From the NCBI GenBank assembly GCA_027490145.1, contig JAIXYQ010000006.1:186001-250000 (forward strand): a stretch of DNA of 64,000 bases. Reading direction: 5' to 3'. Positions within the stretch are counted from its first letter, which is position 1. Each line of letters begins with the position of its first letter. The translations under genes were made by a program, and so were the position numbers. The notes below the pieces were generated by a model. It was not told where the DNA came from, did not search any database, and saw nothing but the letters and a program-made list of their open reading frames with translations. This DNA is from Planctomycetaceae bacterium (lineage in GTDB: Bacteria; Planctomycetota; Phycisphaerae; Phycisphaerales; SM1A02). Below, piece after piece: positions 56,600 through 64,000 of the stretch.

Positions 56600-58675
56600 T
56601 TACGCGACCACCTCATCCTCATCCTCTGCCTCCGCACTGCTCTCTGCGGCTGACTCGAACTCGATTCCTAGTTGCTCCTGAATCCATCGCTCACGCTCAG
56701 CAGGGTCGGCCGCCATCCTCGCCTCGAGGGCCAGAGTGTTTCGATAGTCCTCGGCAACTGCTGCCATCGTCCATTCGGCAGCAATCCCGAACTCCTCAAT
56801 GACTTTTCGAATCGTGGCCAGGTCCACTCGGAAGAACTCCTTCCGCCAATTCATTTTGTTGACCTGATACTCCACGAGCTTGGCATGGATCTCACCCTCA
56901 AGCTTGGGGGCATCATCGGTAGCGATGTGGGCGTGCACGTCGAAGTCAAAAGGGACGCTTGCGTCACCAAGTTCCCAGATCCGCTCCATCCAGTTTGGAC
57001 GCCGCGTCTGGCCAACCTTGAACACGCGTTCTCCAAACGATCCGATGTTGGAGATGACATAGACCGTGCCTGACTTGGTCTGCTCCGCCATGGACTTCGT
57101 CCGCTCACACGATGCCCTCAGCCTCTCCAGTTCGCTCGCCAACTCGGCTTGTTTCCGATCCGCCTCGGCGAGCTTCAGGTCAAAATTGCGCTTCGACTGC
57201 TCCTCGCGCAGACGCGCCTCTTCATGAAACCGTGCTTCGAGTTCCGCTCGCTGGCTCTCGCTGGCACGGTTGAGCTCATCGGCAAGCCGCGCTTCTTGCC
57301 GTTGCCGCTCCAATGCCACCGCCTGTGCCTGCTCTGATTCAATTCGCTTGCGCATCGCGGCGAGCTCTGCATCCTTCTGCTCAGCCTCCCTGACTTCCCG
57401 CTGCTTCTCCTTGAGTTCCTTGTCCAGCTCGCGCTGGGCCTTGGCATCCTGACGCAACTTCTCCTTCAGGCGGCGCTGTTCCTCCTTCTGCTGCACCTTC
57501 GCCTGCTGCGCGAGCGCAGCCCATCGCACCTCATCCAGGCGCGCTTCGAGGTACTGGGGCTCGATGCGGGCGTTCTTGAATGCTCCCCCGAGATGATTCA
57601 CAATCTCATAGGCGTCACGTACCTGCTGCAGTAGGGTTCCCGCGTTCTCCGCTCGGACCCTAGCAATGATCGCCTCTACCTTGCCATTGAACGCCTCCAG
57701 AACGAACTGAAGTGCGTTGTCTCGACGTGCCTCTTCGCGGTAGTCGCACGTTGCCGCGGCTCCCGCTTCAACGAGCGCCCGTGTGGCAGCGCGTGCGGCC
57801 TTGAGGCCATTCCCAGCGTCTGTGTGGGCCATCTCTGCGCCAAGTTCATCTACCACGGAGCGAATGGGCACGAGGTACCTCGTGCCGTAACCCGAGATCT
57901 GGTTTTCCATCGCTGCCGTAAGCCTCTGGAGTCTGTCAAGGTTTTGCTTTACGTCCAGCGCCTCTCCGGCCGTTTCCCTGGCCGATTCCTGCGCCCGCGC
58001 CAAGATGACCACGGCTTGCTGGCGCGCCGAAACGACTTCGGCCTTGACTCGCTGAAGCTCCTTCTCAAGGCTTAGCCGAGCTGCGGACTCTCGCGCCTCG
58101 AGCCTTCCCTCCAGTTCCTCGAGCCGCCGCTGTGCCTCACTTTCGAACTCGGCCGCCTGCCGGCGGCCCTCACTCTGAATCTCTGCAACCGCTCGCCGCG
58201 CCGCCGCCAACTCAGCACGCGCTGCCAACTTCAATTGCTCATTGCCCTCTTGTGCGCGGCGAAGCAATTCGTTGGCCTTTGCCTCCGCATCCACAACCGA
58301 TTGCCACTTTGCGAGCGATGCGTTCTTTGTACGCAACGCCTCAAGTTCAATGGCCATCGCGCGAAGGCGCGCCAATGCTTGAGCCTTGAGTTTCTCGTAG
58401 TCCGCTCTTGCTTTCTGTAACTGCGCCGCACTGGTGTTTCCAAGCGCTTCGTATTCGACTTTAAGTGACTGAAACGCATCCTGCAGCTTCTGATGCGACC
58501 CGGTGACCTGCGCCAAGCGATTCTGTGCCTCGGCTGCTGCCGCTGTTGCAGCATCGGATGCCTGTACAGTTTTATCGACATGCTTTGTTGACTTTGAAAG
58601 CGCAAGCCCGAGCGCAAGCACGCCGAGGAGTAGGAGACTGGAAACGATCGTCAACAGGACTTCTGTGATGCCCAT
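56600..58675 (-). CDS. SNIPE-like membrane-anchored DUF4041/GIY-YIG anti-phage nuclease
   Basis: The 691-residue protein has four parts. Residues ~5-27 form an N-terminal membrane helix (LLTIVSSLLLLGVLALGLAL). Residues ~30-270 are a long coiled coil. The DUF4041 region (~270-430) contains 'ALQFVLEAFNGKVEAIIARV', 'VRDAYEIVNHLGGAFKNARI' and 'YLEARLDEVRWAALAQQAKV', and a second charged coil follows to ~530. Residues ~536-635 are a MUG113/T5orf172-type GIY-YIG nuclease: 'TVYVISN' (Tyr539), 'FKVGQTRRPNWMERI' and the glutamate in 'LEGEIHAKL'. This order matches SNIPE, a membrane nuclease of E. coli that cuts phage DNA during injection. The gene is lower in GC than all its neighbours, stands alone and has a TAGATT box six bases before its ATG. 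Confidence 0.8.
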   Translation of the reverse strand: MGITEVLLTIVSSLLLLGVLALGLALSKSTKHVDKTVQASDAATAAAAEAQNRLAQVTGSHQKLQDAFQSLKVEYEALGNTSAAQLQKARADYEKLKAQALARLRAMAIELEALRTKNASLAKWQSVVDAEAKANELLRRAQEGNEQLKLAARAELAAARRAVAEIQSEGRRQAAEFESEAQRRLEELEGRLEARESAARLSLEKELQRVKAEVVSARQQAVVILARAQESARETAGEALDVKQNLDRLQRLTAAMENQISGYGTRYLVPIRSVVDELGAEMAHTDAGNGLKAARAATRALVEAGAAATCDYREEARRDNALQFVLEAFNGKVEAIIARVRAENAGTLLQQVRDAYEIVNHLGGAFKNARIEPQYLEARLDEVRWAALAQQAKVQQKEEQRRLKEKLRQDAKAQRELDKELKEKQREVREAEQKDAELAAMRKRIESEQAQAVALERQRQEARLADELNRASESQRAELEARFHEEARLREEQSKRNFDLKLAEADRKQAELASELERLRASCERTKSMAEQTKSGTVYVISNIGSFGERVFKVGQTRRPNWMERIWELGDASVPFDFDVHAHIATDDAPKLEGEIHAKLVEYQVNKMNWRKEFFRVDLATIRKVIEEFGIAAEWTMAAVAEDYRNTLALEARMAADPAERERWIQEQLGIEFESAAESSAEAEDEDEVVA

Positions 58676-58681
58676 GGCACG

Positions 58682-58687
58682 AATCTA
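58682..58687 (-). promoter_or_regulatory. -10-like TAGATT with leaderless spacing to the nuclease gene
   Basis: Minus-strand TAGATT, six bases, then the nuclease ATG. The island gene follows the host-like promoter spacing, which suggests it is expressed rather than silent. Confidence 0.45.
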
Positions 58688-58806
58688 GTCAAGTTAGTTG
58701 AATTCGGAGTATTCTTACGATGGTGTGCCGTACGACTGCTTAATGAGGGCGTCGTCCCGTTGCCACGATCGCCTTGCCGCCAAACCCCCTCGAAAGGACC
58801 TGTTTC

Positions 58807-59616
58807 ATGAAGCATGCCCGAATCGCCTTTTCCGGTCTGATCGTGTCCGCCGCGTCGCTGGCCATGGTTGGTGCGTCGCGGGCCGAGTGGGCCGAGTCGG
58901 CCGAGGGCCCCGAATCAACCCTTGTCTGCATGGCATCCCTGGCCACCCAACAGGCACAACCGGTTCCGACCGACGCAACCAGTGCGCTGCATGTCGCCTC
59001 GATCGACCTTGCCGACCAGCGGCTCCGCGCATCAGGGTTCTGTGCATCCGATGCCACCCGGCTCGCGTGGGCAGCATGCGGGGTCGATCCGGCGCAGCAC
59101 GATCCCCGTACGTACCCCCAACTCGGGGCAGCGCAACGCGAACTCTCCCTCAACCTGGTGGTGGAACGCCTGCGTGCGTCGGGCACGCCCCCGGTTGACC
59201 TGATGGGCTTGGCCTGCGTGGTGTGTGCGGTCGATCCGGCGTCCTTGGGACTCCTGACCCCGCGAAAGAGTGCTTTCTACATCGTGGATAGGTACTCCTG
59301 CAATGGCTCCACCATGATCATGAGTTCGTCGTATGCCGGCACGATCTGCATCGAAAAGGCAATCGGCCTCTGCACCCCGCCGTCATGCGCTCCGGGGCAG
59401 CGTGCCTTCTACAAGCTCAAGACGCCCACCGGGTGCGCTCCATCGTCCGCGTGCGTCTTCCTCGAGATCCGGGGGCCGTTCACCTCGGGCTTCTCCACGA
59501 TCTGCGACGAACTGGTGAAGTGCGACTGCTGGCCCACGCTCGGGAGCTCGCAGGCGGTGTGCGTCCCGGTCCACGTGGGCACCGGGTGGCCCGTCTCCTG
59601 TCCATCCTGCGAGTGA
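58807..59616 (+). CDS. Cys-rich secreted protein of unknown function
   Basis: The 269-residue protein has a signal peptide (MKHARIAFSGLIVSAASLAMVGASRA) and about 17 cysteines, so it is probably disulfide-rich outside the cytoplasm. Residues ~76-105 and ~115-150 look like a repeated unit: 'RLRASGFCASDATRLAWAACGVDPA' and 'RLRASGTPPVDLMGLACVVCAVDPAS'. The C-terminal half has paired CxxC-type spacings ('CTPPSC', 'CDCW', 'SCPSC'). I recognise no family. AAAGGA at 58793-58798, eight bases before the ATG, is a strong ribosome binding site. The upstream codons in the same frame (MPPNPLERTCF) are therefore unlikely to be coding. Confidence 0.72.
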   Translation: MKHARIAFSGLIVSAASLAMVGASRAEWAESAEGPESTLVCMASLATQQAQPVPTDATSALHVASIDLADQRLRASGFCASDATRLAWAACGVDPAQHDPRTYPQLGAAQRELSLNLVVERLRASGTPPVDLMGLACVVCAVDPASLGLLTPRKSAFYIVDRYSCNGSTMIMSSSYAGTICIEKAIGLCTPPSCAPGQRAFYKLKTPTGCAPSSACVFLEIRGPFTSGFSTICDELVKCDCWPTLGSSQAVCVPVHVGTGWPVSCPSCE

Positions 59617-59633
59617 TCTCCGCGGCGAGCGGC

Positions 59634-61001
59634 TCAGTCCCGCGTCGAGAAGAAGCGCGCCACGTTGGCGGCCAGCTGCTGCTTGGTCAGGCTGCATGAC
59701 TTCTGCAGCGCTTCCTCCCATGGCACGCCGCCCTTGACCTGCCGCAGCCACGCCTCGAAGCGCGTGGCATCCTCGCGCATCATCGCATCCACGATCGCGT
59801 AGCCGACCGCGTAGCCGAGCGCGTTCTGACCCGGCCAGGATCCGTCGCGGTAGTTCATGTCGAGCACCGTCACGATGTTCCCGCCGCTGCGGATGAACTG
59901 CATCGCCTGATCGCGGCGCGCGCGCTCCACGCTCGCGGGCTGGAACTGCGCGGCGACCCAGTCACTGAACCCCTCGTCGGCCCACGCGGGCAGCCGGGCC
60001 GGCGTACTGAACCGGTGCATGATCCCGTGAACGGTCTCGTGGATGAGCACGCTGCCGAAGAGCGCGTAGTCGGCGCAGCGCCAGCTGTTGACGAAGATCT
60101 TCTCCTTCATCATGTGGCACAGCCCCATGACCTGCCCCGAACCGGGCCGCCCCACCATCGGGTTCTGGAACGCGCCGGCCTCGACGGCCTTGAAGCGGTC
60201 CTCGGTCGCGAACAGGAAGATCACCGCCTTGCCCCAGAAGAGATTCACCTTGGGATCAACGCCCAGATAGCCCAGCACCTTGCGGTACATGCCGTCGAGT
60301 TCCTTCTGCAATTCCTTGGTCTCGGCGGGCCGCAGCTCGCTGACGAGGATGAAGTACTCGGTCTCGATCGGCTCCACGCTCACGCCCGCCATCGCCGCGA
60401 AGCGCTTGGCGTCCTCACGCATGGTGGTGAGAGCCGCGTCGCGCTCGGCATCGGTCAGGACCGGCCAGCGCGGAGCGGTGCCGTCGGCGGCGAAGTCCTG
60501 CACGGAACCCTCGCGAGCCATGCGTTCCTTCTCGAGCTGTGCCTTGCGCATCGCCGCTGCGGCCTTGCGCGAGGCCTCGACCCTGGGCGCCGCAGACTTG
60601 TCGAGCGAGAGAGCCTTCTTCCACGATGACTGCGCGGCGGGCTCCAGCCCGATCGCGGTCTGCAGCTCGGCGAAGCGGAGCCAGTGGTCGATGGAGTCGT
60701 CGTCCATCACCTTGTCGTAGAGCCGCTTGAACTCACTCGGCACGAGGTCGAGCCAGGCCACGCGCGTGCTGCCGCACTGGAACCCGTCGCCATCCCACGC
60801 CGTCACGTCACCCGACACGATCGTGCCTGCGGCCAGCTTTGCCTTCGTGCGCAGTGGCTTCTTCAGGTCCTGCTCCTCGATCACCGTGCCCAAGCGCGGC
60901 GCGGGTTCACCGGCGCCGCTCGCGGTGCCGGATCCGGCCGGCGGGGCGGATTGAGGCGAGCAGAGGACGGCAGAGAGCGCGATGAGCCACAGCAGGGACA
61001 T
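59634..61001 (-). CDS. Secreted gluzincin-type metallopeptidase (DUF1570/peptidase MA-like)
   Basis: The 455-residue protein has a signal peptide (MSLLWLIALSAVLCSPQS). A coiled/helical N-terminal part contains 'SFKADAL'-like linker helices. The metallopeptidase domain from ~205 carries 'FGSVLIHETVHGIMHRF' (the zinc-binding HExxH) and the third ligand in 'WADEGFSDWVA'. The C-terminal helices resemble those of the partial gene at the left end of the window. The substrate is unknown; it is expected in the periplasm or outside. The ATG at 61001 has a GACAAT box six bases upstream. It is convergent with the Cys-rich gene, 17 bases between stops. Confidence 0.78.
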   Translation of the reverse strand: MSLLWLIALSAVLCSPQSAPPAGSGTASGAGEPAPRLGTVIEEQDLKKPLRTKAKLAAGTIVSGDVTAWDGDGFQCGSTRVAWLDLVPSEFKRLYDKVMDDDSIDHWLRFAELQTAIGLEPAAQSSWKKALSLDKSAAPRVEASRKAAAAMRKAQLEKERMAREGSVQDFAADGTAPRWPVLTDAERDAALTTMREDAKRFAAMAGVSVEPIETEYFILVSELRPAETKELQKELDGMYRKVLGYLGVDPKVNLFWGKAVIFLFATEDRFKAVEAGAFQNPMVGRPGSGQVMGLCHMMKEKIFVNSWRCADYALFGSVLIHETVHGIMHRFSTPARLPAWADEGFSDWVAAQFQPASVERARRDQAMQFIRSGGNIVTVLDMNYRDGSWPGQNALGYAVGYAIVDAMMREDATRFEAWLRQVKGGVPWEEALQKSCSLTKQQLAANVARFFSTRD

Positions 61002-61346
61002 GCATGGATTGTCGCGGGAGTGGACGACGGGAGCGGCAAAATTCTTGGTGGCCGGGCCCACGCCCGAACTCCGCGCCGGCAGGCCCGTAACCACCTGCGG
61101 CGGCACGATTTGCGCGAATGTAGCCAGCCGGCCGGCTCGGGCCTCCCCGGGCCGGCCACCAGTTCACGCGGATTCTGGCCCGCCGGGCTTGAGTCCCAGG
61201 GCGCGGAATCCGATGGTTCATCGTGGCTGCGGCAGGATGCCAGGCAGCCGACAGGGAATGCGAACGGCTGGCACGCCACGTGCACAGTGCGAGCAAGCAA
61301 TCAAGGCCGCGGCCCCTACCATCCGCGACCCACCAAGGAGGCTTCG
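61002..61346. other. 345-base divergent region between the metallopeptidase and clpC
   Basis: It holds the metallopeptidase -10 (GACAAT, 61008-61013, minus) and the clpC -10 (TACCAT, 61317-61322, plus). Several GGCCGG/CCGGCC inverted repeats lie near 61126-61160. No CtsR-type operator (tandem GGTCAAA) is visible upstream of clpC. No gene is supported between them. Confidence 0.5.
61317..61341 (+). promoter_or_regulatory. clpC -10 box and strong Shine-Dalgarno
   Basis: TACCAT (61317-61322) predicts +1 near 61329, giving a leader of about 18 bases. That leader contains a perfect AAGGAGG at 61335-61341, five bases before the ATG. This is the best ribosome binding site in the window and fixes the clpC start. 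Confidence 0.6.
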
Positions 61347-63887
61347 ATGTACGAACGACTGACCGACCGCGCGCGCAAGGTGATGGCCCTGGCGAACCAG
61401 GAAGCCCAGCGCTTCAACCACGAGTACATCGGCACGGAGCACATCCTGCTCGGCCTCGTCAAGGAAGGCTCCGGCGTCGGCGCCAACGTGCTCAAGAACC
61501 TCGGCATCGACCTGCGCAAGGTCCGCCTCGAGGTCGAGAAGCTCGTCAAGAGCGGCCCCGAGATGGTCACCATGGGCAAGCTGCCCCAGACCCCCCGCGC
61601 CAAGAAGGTCGTGGAGTACGCGATCGAGGAAGCGCGCAACCTGAACCACAACTACGTCGGCACCGAGCACCTGCTGCTGGGCCTCCTGCGCGAGCAGGAC
61701 GGCGTGGCCGCGCAGGTGCTGCTGAACCTGGGCCTGAAGCTCGATGACGTGCGGGAAGAAGTGCTCAACCTGCTCGGCGCCGGTGGCGAGCCCGAGGAAA
61801 CCAGCCAGCAGCCGCAGGCTCCCGAGGGTGAGGCCGCTGCGCCGTCGCCGGAACCCGGCCGCCGCGCCGCGGGCAAGAGCAAGACCCCTGCGCTGGACAG
61901 CTTCGGCCACGACCTGACCGAGATGGCCCGCAACGGCGAGCTCGACCCGGTCATCGGCCGCGCCGGCGAGATCGAGCGCCTGATCCAGGTGCTCTGCCGC
62001 CGCACCAAGAACAACCCCGTGCTGCTGGGCGAAGCCGGCGTCGGCAAGACCGCCATCGCCGAGGGCCTGGCCCGCGCCATCGTCGCGCAGGACGTGCCGG
62101 AAATCCTGCACGACAAGCGCCTCATCGCGCTTGACCTGGCGGCCATGGTCGCCGGCACCAAGTACCGCGGCCAGTTCGAGGAGCGCATCAAGGCCGTCAT
62201 GAACGAGGTGAAGCGCTCGAAGAACGTGCTGCTCTTCATCGATGAGCTGCACACGCTCGTGGGCGCCGGCGGCGCCGAGGGCGCGATCGACGCCAGCAAC
62301 GTGCTCAAGCCCGCGCTCGCCCGCGGCGAGATCCAGTGCATCGGCGCAACGACCTACGACGAGTTCCGCAAGTACGTCGAGAAGGATCCCGCGCTCGAGC
62401 GCCGGTTCCAGCCGATCACCGTCGAGCCGCCGAACGCCGAGCAGACCTTCGAGATCCTCAAGGGCCTGCGCGAGAAGTACGAAGCGCACCACAAGGTCCG
62501 CTTCGGCGACGATGCCCTGCGCGCCGCGGTCGACCTCAGCGGCCGCTACATCACCGGCCGCGTCCAGCCGGACAAGTCGATCGACGTGCTCGACGAGGCG
62601 GGCGCCCGCGTGCGCCTGAAGACCATGAGCAAGCCGCCTGACCTGGCCGAGATCGAGGAGCGCATCGAGCGCCTCTCGCTCGAGAAGGACGAGGCCGTGC
62701 GTGGCGCCGACTACGAGCGCGCCGCGGACCTGCGTGACCAGGCCGAGAAGATGCGCAAGGAGAAGGAGCGCCGCCAGGTCGAGTGGCGCGAGAAGATGAA
62801 CGAGTCGCAGGCCACCGTCGACGAGGACATGATCCGCGAGGTTGTGTCGAAGATGACGGGCGTGCCGCTCACCAAGCTCGCCAAGGAAGAGTCGGAGCGC
62901 CTGCTCCAGCTCGAGTCCGAGCTCCACAAGGCGGTCGTCAGCCAGGACGAGGCGGTCAAGGCGGTCGCCCGCGCGATCCGCAAGGCACGCGCCGGCCTGA
63001 AGGACCCCCGCCGCCCCATGGGCAGCTTCCTCTTCGTCGGGCCCTCGGGCGTCGGCAAGACGCTGCTCTGCAAGGCGCTCGCCACGTTCATGTACGGCGA
63101 CCCCGACGCCATGATCCACCTGGACATGAGCGAGTACATGGAGAAGCACGCGGTCAGCCGCCTGGTGGGTGCGCCTCCGGGCTACGTCGGGTACGAGGAG
63201 GGCGGCCAGCTCACCGAGCGCGTGCGTCGCCGTCCCTACTCGGTCGTCCTGCTCGATGAAGTCGAGAAGGCGCACCCGGACGTCTACAACATGCTCCTGC
63301 AGATCACGGAAGAAGGCCGCCTGACCGACTCCTACGGCCGGCACGTGGACTTCAAGAACACGATCGTGATCATGACCAGCAACATCGGCGCCGACCTGAT
63401 CAAGGGCGGTTCGGCGTTCGGGTTCACCAAGCGCACCGAGGTCGCCGACTACGACCGGATCAAGAAGCAGCTGCTCGGCGAAGCCGAGAAGTTCTTCCGC
63501 CCCGAGTTCATCAACCGCCTGGACGACATCATCGTCTTCCGGCCGCTGGTGAAGGACGACCTGACGCAGATCATCGAGATCGAACTCTCGAAGCTGCGCC
63601 AGCGCCTGGCCGAGAAGGACATGAAGCTCGTGCTCGACGCGCCGGCGCGCGAGTTCCTGATCGACAAGGGCTACAACCCCGACTTCGGGGCGCGTCCCCT
63701 GCGCCGCGCGATCGGCACCTTCGTCGAGGACACGCTCGCCGAGAACCTGCTGCTGGGCGACTACCGTCCCGGCGACACGATCCACGCGACCCGCGAGGAA
63801 GGCAAGGAGCACCTGACCTTCCGCGCCGAGCGCGCAACCGCGCCGATCAGCGACGCGGCCCCGAGCGAGACCGCCCCGAGCGCCTGA
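61347..63887 (+). CDS. clpC: ATP-dependent Clp protease ATPase subunit ClpC
   Basis: The 846-residue Hsp100 unfoldase feeds substrates to ClpP. The double Clp N-domain (1-145) has '[35 protein letters not shown]' and its repeat '[25 protein letters not shown]'. AAA1 Walker A is at 228-236 ('GEAGVGKTA'). A UVR-type middle region (~445-480, '[19 protein letters not shown]') distinguishes ClpC from ClpA and ClpB. AAA2 has Walker A from Gly565 ('[11 protein letters not shown]') and '[32 protein letters not shown]'. The AAGGAGG sequence five bases before the ATG is the reason for the start. A strong terminator follows. Confidence 0.95.
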   Translation: MYERLTDRARKVMALANQEAQRFNHEYIGTEHILLGLVKEGSGVGANVLKNLGIDLRKVRLEVEKLVKSGPEMVTMGKLPQTPRAKKVVEYAIEEARNLNHNYVGTEHLLLGLLREQDGVAAQVLLNLGLKLDDVREEVLNLLGAGGEPEETSQQPQAPEGEAAAPSPEPGRRAAGKSKTPALDSFGHDLTEMARNGELDPVIGRAGEIERLIQVLCRRTKNNPVLLGEAGVGKTAIAEGLARAIVAQDVPEILHDKRLIALDLAAMVAGTKYRGQFEERIKAVMNEVKRSKNVLLFIDELHTLVGAGGAEGAIDASNVLKPALARGEIQCIGATTYDEFRKYVEKDPALERRFQPITVEPPNAEQTFEILKGLREKYEAHHKVRFGDDALRAAVDLSGRYITGRVQPDKSIDVLDEAGARVRLKTMSKPPDLAEIEERIERLSLEKDEAVRGADYERAADLRDQAEKMRKEKERRQVEWREKMNESQATVDEDMIREVVSKMTGVPLTKLAKEESERLLQLESELHKAVVSQDEAVKAVARAIRKARAGLKDPRRPMGSFLFVGPSGVGKTLLCKALATFMYGDPDAMIHLDMSEYMEKHAVSRLVGAPPGYVGYEEGGQLTERVRRRPYSVVLLDEVEKAHPDVYNMLLQITEEGRLTDSYGRHVDFKNTIVIMTSNIGADLIKGGSAFGFTKRTEVADYDRIKKQLLGEAEKFFRPEFINRLDDIIVFRPLVKDDLTQIIEIELSKLRQRLAEKDMKLVLDAPAREFLIDKGYNPDFGARPLRRAIGTFVEDTLAENLLLGDYRPGDTIHATREEGKEHLTFRAERATAPISDAAPSETAPSA

Positions 63888-63916
63888 GGCACGGGGACAA
63901 CCGAGACCCAACCCGA

Positions 63917-63944
63917 CCCCACGGCGTGTTGCCGTGGGGTTTTT
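63917..63944 (+). terminator. clpC intrinsic terminator
   Basis: A perfect 9-bp stem (63917-63925 with 63931-63939) and a 5-base loop are followed immediately by TTTTT, 29 bases after the clpC stop. This is the clearest intrinsic terminator in the window. Nothing is recognised from 63945 to 64000. Confidence 0.88.
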
Positions 63945-64000
63945 CATGGGTCACCGAATCGGCTCAGGCAGACTCACGGATGCCACTCGGCAACCTGGTG

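Noticed and set aside
61218..63947. 909-codon minus-strand frame opposite clpC
   Set aside because: It is a shadow of clpC, which has both Walker A sites, N-domain repeats, Shine-Dalgarno and terminator.

Overview
The window is 64 kb of GC-rich (roughly 70 percent), densely coded bacterial chromosome with 49 protein genes supported here. It has no rRNA genes, CRISPR array, insertion sequence or recognisable tRNA. The cell is Gram-negative: it has LpxI for lipid A, a LolC/LolD-like lipoprotein exporter, an ExbD/TonB pair and a DsbD. I infer Planctomycetota, probably Phycisphaerae. The grounds are the scattered housekeeping genes, a GldG-type fused ABC permease, the very short spacing and a compact nusA-infB-rbfA cluster without rimP. 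The taxonomy is inference.

Layout: 1-3 kb holds the end of a PDZ protein, then hpf, a PTS IIA gene and HPr, with gpsA convergent. 3-10 kb holds a P1B-type metal ATPase, a flavoprotein, fbaB, mnmA and a divergent RNase HII-like gene. 10-15 kb holds fusA, a SpoIIE-type phosphatase and ribD. 15-20 kb is a minus-strand ABC export cluster (ATPase, permease/GldG fusion, DUF4340). 20-30 kb holds a GAF/response-regulator protein, prmC, a small acidic gene coupled to a glycogen-synthase-like glycosyltransferase, putA, comM and two membrane proteins. 30.9-38.1 kb is the minus-strand information-processing operon nusA-infB-rbfA-(Nth-like)-yebC-lipoprotein. It is preceded by a structured 0.4 kb leader. 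38.5-49.9 kb holds dsbD, an O-antigen-ligase-like protein, a LOG-lpxI-TlyA-like operon, gyrA, a STAS protein, exbD and tonB-like. 50-56.4 kb holds a pentameric-channel-like protein, surE, a GT2 glycosyltransferase, nnrE and lolC/lolD. 56.4-58.8 kb is a lower-GC island carrying one membrane-tethered DUF4041/GIY-YIG nuclease. The window ends with a Cys-rich secreted protein, a secreted metallopeptidase and clpC with a clean terminator.

The two most notable observations follow. First, the gene at 56600-58675 has the architecture of the anti-phage nuclease SNIPE: N-terminal membrane anchor, long coiled coil, DUF4041 region and C-terminal MUG113-type GIY-YIG nuclease. It sits alone in a compositionally distinct segment. 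Second, a TAnnnT -10-like hexamer lies exactly six bases before the start codon of eleven genes, and within about eleven bases for many others. This suggests that leaderless mRNAs are common in this organism. It also supports GTG starts that would otherwise be ambiguous.

All calls are from reading the sequence and from memory of protein families. No database search was run.
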